A stretch of 8,828 nt of DNA from Clostridia bacterium (GTDB lineage Bacteria; Bacillota; Clostridia; Christensenellales; Aristaeellaceae). Under the pieces are notes generated by a model, which had not been told where the DNA came from, ran no database searches, and saw only the letters and a list, made by a program, of their open reading frames with translations. Position 1 is the stretch's first letter; every line of letters starts with the position of its first letter. Where the stretch lies: positions 1 to 8,828 of the forward strand of contig JAEDKS010000101.1 of NCBI GenBank assembly GCA_016295665.1, in the 5' to 3' direction. The translations under genes were made by a program, and so were the position numbers. Below are positions 6,901 through 8,828 of this stretch, one piece after another.

Positions 6901-7413
6901 GGGCACATAGATCACGCAGTCGTCCGGCAGCCATCCAAAGCACCAATCGGTGTTCAAAAAGATCGGGCAAATGCCCTCGAAGGTGATCGCCTTCAGGCTT
7001 TCGCAGGAGTTGATCGCGCCGTCCACGATGCGCACGCTGGCCGGAATCGTCAGGCTGGTCAGCGCGCCGCAGTTGTGGAAGGTGGAGCCGATGTACTCCA
7101 GGCCGTCGTTCAGCTTCACGCTGGTCAGGCCGTCCATCCACGAAATGGCCCCCTCCTGAATCGCCCGCAGCGAGTCGGGCATCGTCAGCGAGGTGATCTC
7201 ATGGTTGGAATTGAAGATGCTGGACTGAAGGGCGTTGACCGGATACCCGTCCACCTCGGCGGGGATCGTCACGTCACCGCTCACGCTGCCTTTCAGCTCC
7301 AGGCACATGTTTCCGCTGTCGTACGACCACAGCTGTTCCTCCGCCAGCCCCGGCAGCGCCAGAGTCAGCAGCAGCACCGCCAGCAGCGCCGGCAACCATT
7401 TTCTGCATTTCAT
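3991..7413 (-). CDS. Secreted BspA-type leucine-rich-repeat protein with three C-terminal lipocalin-like domains
   Basis: The specific ligand is unknown; BspA/LRR_5 proteins are generally cell-surface or secreted binding proteins. The 1140-aa product starts with a Sec signal peptide (KCRKW, then a hydrophobic core to residue 20, likely cut after ALPGLA at 24). Several LRR_5 blocks follow (about 40-150, 205-395, 435-580, 640-760), built from units such as ..IG..AF..C..L..L.IP.S.... Some end in an IYVP-D..LSAYADAL-type cap (168-184). An acidic, proline-rich linker (EAPEPEPEP, 801-809) leads to three beta-domains: 813-908, 921-1016 (near-identical copies, offset 108 residues) and a divergent third copy, about 1042-1140. 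Each has a GTW or related start, an EDGT turn and a final F..E/P strand. No LPXTG motif, SLH domain or C-terminal membrane helix is visible, so attachment to the cell is unproven. AAAGGAG lies nine bases before the ATG. The gene is 40 bp after the YbjN-like gene and probably in one unit with it. Confidence 0.9.
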   Translation of the reverse strand: MKCRKWLPALLAVLLLTLALPGLAEEQLWSYDSGNMCLELKGSVSGDVTIPAEVDGYPVNALQSSIFNSNHEITSLTMPDSLRAIQEGAISWMDGLTSVKLNDGLEYIGSTFHNCGALTSLTIPASVRIVDGAINSCESLKAITFEGICPIFLNTDWCFGWLPDDCVIYVPDDQLSAYADALADVNAAANRLQPSGKNAVDARITDTEGWFDFDAVTGTITAYREYHAFVEIPATIGGVAVKAIGAEAFRNDYSVYGIVFPEGMERIETAAFRQACNLAWAAFPSTLRVIGEEAFGNANLFDIRWSEGLEEIGSRAFWYVRTSMLELPGTLRTIGDGAFENAWCQELYLGGSVEHIGARAFAGSSLSYMAFDLYSPIDIAPDAFVDTYLEDVDLPWDCSFENRDAYAALLAEQCPDCTVWINNPPSTVAEYPTNTLEITTIEDGVWKAYNGSQPDLTIWTAYDDIDVTALGDGLFKGNQSIRSFYPHHCGWFTTIGAEAFADSSLACVELFGSITTLGDGAFRNCVNLTELTLPASLTTVGSGVLEGCTGLKKVIVLCDPAVLPADMGAVLAGVEELYAAPDATEEQVQQLSALAGYAWYESVARLGESRRQLQVMPYEPLPGDDFWYDEDYARLDSYMGWELNLVLPREIDGVQLTMVGGGMMNRAAAGDNYEVELPVRSLVIPETYTELPLYAFQGCETLETVVCYAPLETLSEGVFSGCTSLREVVFVNGVHQLDRCVFDGCTSLQTVYLGNAVSMNEYSLLNTDGSEAFPQAQCITDPALLPDVDALLEAVRSEPMEAPEPEPEPIVAAPVGEAGAPFLGTWYGISMEMGGDVYALSDFGMTMVLTLNEDGTAELFDGEENDTAAWMVSDGVALIDTMVGTLNGDGNLYLSEDGAGIIFSREAAGDAPVVPETPDAAPVGEAGAPFLGTWYGISMEMGGDVYALSDFGMTMVLTLNEDGTAELFDGEENDTAAWMVSDGVALIDTMVGTLNGDGNLYLSEDGAGIIFSREAAGDEPGAPTMPDAPDVSGVPAGGVATETKYVLATMDSSGYTMTPEMLGGMEYSLVFHEDGTVDFVFAGTPMPGITWSMGTADTADGPAEAAVMNYYGTLLYAVVTAEGLDLDYYGSMLIHFIVEP
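4359..4629 (-). repeat. Direct repeat, copy 2 (second lipocalin-like domain)
   Basis: These 271 bp are identical, base by base on reading, to 4683-4953, at an offset of 324 bp (108 codons, in frame). The copy encodes residues about 929-1019 of the LRR protein, from FLGTW to AAGD. Beyond 4629 the encoded residues APVGEAGAP remain the same in both copies, but five of the nine codons differ at the third base. Confidence 0.97.
4683..4953 (-). repeat. Direct repeat, copy 1 (first lipocalin-like domain)
   Basis: This is the partner of 4359-4629 and encodes residues about 821-911. Because the unit is a multiple of three bases, gain or loss of a unit by recombination would keep the reading frame. 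The edges are sharp: 4682/4358 and 4954/4630 are the first mismatches on each side. Confidence 0.97.
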
Positions 7414-7453
7414 CGTCGTTGTCTCCTTTCCATTCGTTCAGACCGGGCAGCGC

Positions 7454-7999
7454 TTATTCCTGCACGGACGTCTGACAGGCCTCATAGGCTTCATAGGGAT
7501 CCGCGCCCTCCGAAAGGACCGCTGTGATGCCGGCGCCATAGTTCTCCATGTAGATGATGGGGATGTACAGCAGCATCCTGATCTCCTCCTCGCCCGGCAG
7601 CACGTTCTCCATCACGTTGCAGGAGCGGCACACGAGACTGCCGTAATCCCGATCCACGCGGAACTGGGCATAGTAGATCTCGCTGTTGATGAGGGTGGTC
7701 AGAATCGCGGCCCGCTCAAAGGCGTCCTCCTCCACGGACAGCGCGCTGTCCACCACCACGGACACCATGTCGTCATAGAGGAAGATGGTAACCTCCACCT
7801 CCCCCGGCGCACCGTCCAGCATGTACATCAGGGTAATCCAGCCGTTCTCCGCATCGTACTCGTATTCCAGCCCATCCTGATCCAGCGTGCTCAACACCAC
7901 CTGTGTCAGCTGCGCCTCCATGTCCTCGGCACAGGCCGCGCCGCTCACCAGCGCCATACACAGCGCCATCAGCAGGGCAATCCACCTTCTTTGCTTCAT
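7454..7999 (-). CDS. Secreted YbjN-like protein
   Basis: The function is unknown. The 181-aa product has a clear Sec signal peptide (KQRRW, hydrophobic stretch 7-22, likely cut after ACA at 24). The cysteine at 23 is not in a good lipobox (Gly at -3), so a lipoprotein is unlikely. The mature part reads as alternating strands and helices: a strand pair around 45-60 and 66-86, then IYYAQFRVDRDYGSLVCRSC (108-127), a beta-hairpin with an acidic turn, then two helices from about 136 to 165. That order resembles the YbjN family, whose fold is like type III secretion chaperones; I assign it by pattern only. A CRSC pair (124-127) could form a disulfide or bind metal outside the cell. GGAGG lies five to six bases before the ATG. 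It is first in an apparent two-gene unit with the LRR protein, and a TATAAT-type promoter lies 45 bases upstream. Confidence 0.85.
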   Translation of the reverse strand: MKQRRWIALLMALCMALVSGAACAEDMEAQLTQVVLSTLDQDGLEYEYDAENGWITLMYMLDGAPGEVEVTIFLYDDMVSVVVDSALSVEEDAFERAAILTTLINSEIYYAQFRVDRDYGSLVCRSCNVMENVLPGEEEIRMLLYIPIIYMENYGAGITAVLSEGADPYEAYEACQTSVQE

Positions 8000-8036
8000 G
8001 AGAACCTCCTTCCTTGATGCAAGGGTATCATTCGGG

Positions 8037-8072
8037 TAATTGTATTATACAGGCAAAGCCGTGGCGGCGCAT
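8037..8072 (-). promoter_or_regulatory. Promoter of the YbjN-like/LRR gene pair
   Basis: A perfect TATAAT (8049-8044 on the minus strand) lies 44 bases before the start codon, predicting transcription from about 8037. No good -35 box is found at the normal spacing; the expected position is occupied by one arm and the loop of an inverted repeat (8062-8078, TGGCGG-N5-CCGCCA). A weak -35 with an operator-like repeat across it suggests a regulated promoter, which is inference. Confidence 0.55.
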
Positions 8073-8099
8073 CCGCCAAATGGTCATTTTTGCTGTCAC

Positions 8100-8121
8100 A
8101 AAAAACGCCCGGGCCAGGCAC
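8100..8121 (-). terminator. Intrinsic terminator after the tannase-like gene
   Basis: The transcript folds GTGCCTG against CGGGCGT (with three G-U pairs, 3-nt loop) and runs straight into six U residues. It lies about 70 bases after the stop codon of the hydrolase gene and before the next promoter, separating the two units. Confidence 0.55.
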
Positions 8122-8124
8122 GCG

Positions 8125-8155
8125 AAAAAGGAAGCGGTGCCGCGTCCTCCGCGGC
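8125..8155 (-). terminator. Second terminator-like hairpin after the tannase-like gene
   Basis: GCCGCG/CGCGGC (8155-8150 with 8144-8139, 5-nt loop) is followed after a few bases by TTCCTTTTT (8133-8125) on the transcript. Together with 8100-8121 it would form a tandem terminator. Confidence 0.4.
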
Positions 8156-8189
8156 TGTCCGCTCCCCTGCCTTCCATATTGCTTTCCTG

Positions 8190-8828
8190 TTACCGTACCG
8201 CCATGCAGTCATTGACCCAGGCAATGAAGTTGCCCACGGCATCGCCAGCCCGCTCGGCCTCCACGTGCCCCTGTCCCCAGACCGTTGCGAAATCGACGCT
8301 GGCAACATCGTCGCACGCTTCGAGCGCCAGGGCCAGATTGACCTCGGTGCACAGGGCCGTGTCGCCCTGCGTGATGCCGCTGCGGATGCGCCAGTGGGCC
8401 GCCGGGGTCGAGGTGCCGCAGCCCTCATAGGCGGGGCTGAGGTAGTACATGGGATTGTACATCATCACCCGGGTGTCCGCCTGATTGCCCAGCGCGTCCT
8501 CCCGAACCAGGTCGGCGGCGAAGGCCGCCTCGTAGTCCGTGCCCGCCACCAGCGCCGCCAGCACCGGGTCAAAGTGCGCCCCCGCGCCGTCGCCGTATCC
8601 GAACAGGATGTTCTCGCCCTGCGTGGCGTTCAGCGCGTCGAAGGCGCCCACCGCCTTGGTTGCGGGCTTGCAGTGCCGCACGAAGTCCGCCATGCCGGTG
8701 ATGTGCGCGGTGTTCGTCGCCTCGTCGTAGAAGACCCAGGTGCCGTCCGCGTTCAGCGCAGCGATGTAGTCCGCCGGGGTGGCATAGGTGCCACTCAGGG
8801 TCAGCGAGGCGGTCGGCGCCTCCAGCCG
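8190..8828 (-). CDS. Alpha/beta-hydrolase, subtype B tannase-like, C-terminal part (cut by window edge)
   Basis: Subtype B tannases hydrolyse galloyl esters such as tannic acid and methyl gallate; relatives include feruloyl-type esterases. The frame is open from the window edge, giving 212 residues in frame up to the TAA at 8190. The internal Met at 8693 is therefore not the start. The C-terminal part matches the pattern I know from bacterial tannases: YNPMYYLSP, then HWRIRSGITQGDTAL followed by TEVNLALALE, and DFATVWGQGHVEAER. The Asp of QGD (codon 8363-8361) and the His of GQGH (8267-8265) are at the places of the catalytic Asp and His of a Ser-Asp-His triad. The nucleophilic Ser and any signal peptide would lie outside the window. 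A strongly related esterase with another substrate cannot be excluded. It ends in tandem terminator-like hairpins, so it is probably transcribed separately from the secreted-protein pair. Confidence 0.68.
   Translation of the reverse strand, partial: RLEAPTASLTLSGTYATPADYIAALNADGTWVFYDEATNTAHITGMADFVRHCKPATKAVGAFDALNATQGENILFGYGDGAGAHFDPVLAALVAGTDYEAAFAADLVREDALGNQADTRVMMYNPMYYLSPAYEGCGTSTPAAHWRIRSGITQGDTALCTEVNLALALEACDDVASVDFATVWGQGHVEAERAGDAVGNFIAWVNDCMAVR

Noticed and set aside
3766..7527. A 1253-codon open frame on the plus strand opposite the LRR gene
   Set aside because: It is a shadow of high-GC codon use in the minus-strand gene: low-complexity His/Gly/Ala/Val-rich translation, no recognisable domain, and the minus-strand frame has a signal peptide, ribosome-binding site and LRR motifs.
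1..8828. CRISPR arrays, tRNA/rRNA genes, insertion sequences, attachment sites, plus-strand genes
   Set aside because: I found no regularly spaced short repeats, no cloverleaf-like or rRNA-like stretches, no transposase or integrase motifs, and no plus-strand frame with both a ribosome-binding site and a recognisable protein.

Overview
The window is GC-rich DNA from a bacterium. The ribosomal and elongation-factor proteins are of Firmicute (Clostridia-like) type, and the gene order L7Ae-like protein - rpsL - rpsG - fusA - tuf is that of the Bacillus/Clostridium str operon. A secreted BspA-type leucine-rich-repeat protein, strong Shine-Dalgarno sites (AGGAGG) and consensus sigma-A promoter boxes fit a high-GC, probably gut-associated Clostridia lineage. 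That placement is inference; no rRNA or other taxonomic marker is present. Every gene I can support is on the minus strand, so transcription runs from high to low coordinates.

Layout in transcription order. (1) 8828-8190: C-terminal 212 residues of an alpha/beta-hydrolase resembling subtype B tannases, open at the window edge and followed by two terminator-like hairpins with T-runs. (2) A promoter with a perfect TATAAT box (8044-8049) drives an apparent two-gene unit of secreted proteins: a 181-aa YbjN-like protein (7999-7454) and, 40 bp later, a 1140-aa LRR_5/BspA-like protein (7413-3991). The large protein ends in three lipocalin-like beta-domains. Two of them come from a tandem duplication with 271 bp of perfect nucleotide identity. 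A 13-bp GC-rich hairpin follows its stop codon. (3) A near-consensus promoter (TTGACA-N17-TATGAT, 3843-3815) with upstream A-tracts starts the str operon: L7Ae-like protein (3736-3494), rpsL (3416-3042), rpsG (2774-2304), fusA (2240-126) and the first 16 codons of tuf (50-1).

The str genes encode core translation functions: a kink-turn RNA-binding ribosome-associated protein, S12, S7, EF-G and EF-Tu. They look ordinary at protein level, with two points of note. S12 carries Arg at position 88, a substitution known to give streptomycin resistance in other bacteria. The rpsL-rpsG spacer is 267 bp, hairpin-rich, and holds a well-placed Shine-Dalgarno/ATG opening a 54-codon frame that overlaps the start of rpsG. 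The operon is not directly preceded by rpoC; the secreted-protein cassette sits there instead.

The most interesting material is the secreted cassette (a YbjN-like fold with a signal peptide beside a modular LRR/beta-barrel protein whose repeat shows a gene-conversion-like pattern) and the structured rpsL-rpsG spacer. I see no CRISPR array, tRNA, rRNA, insertion sequence, integrase or phage gene in the window.
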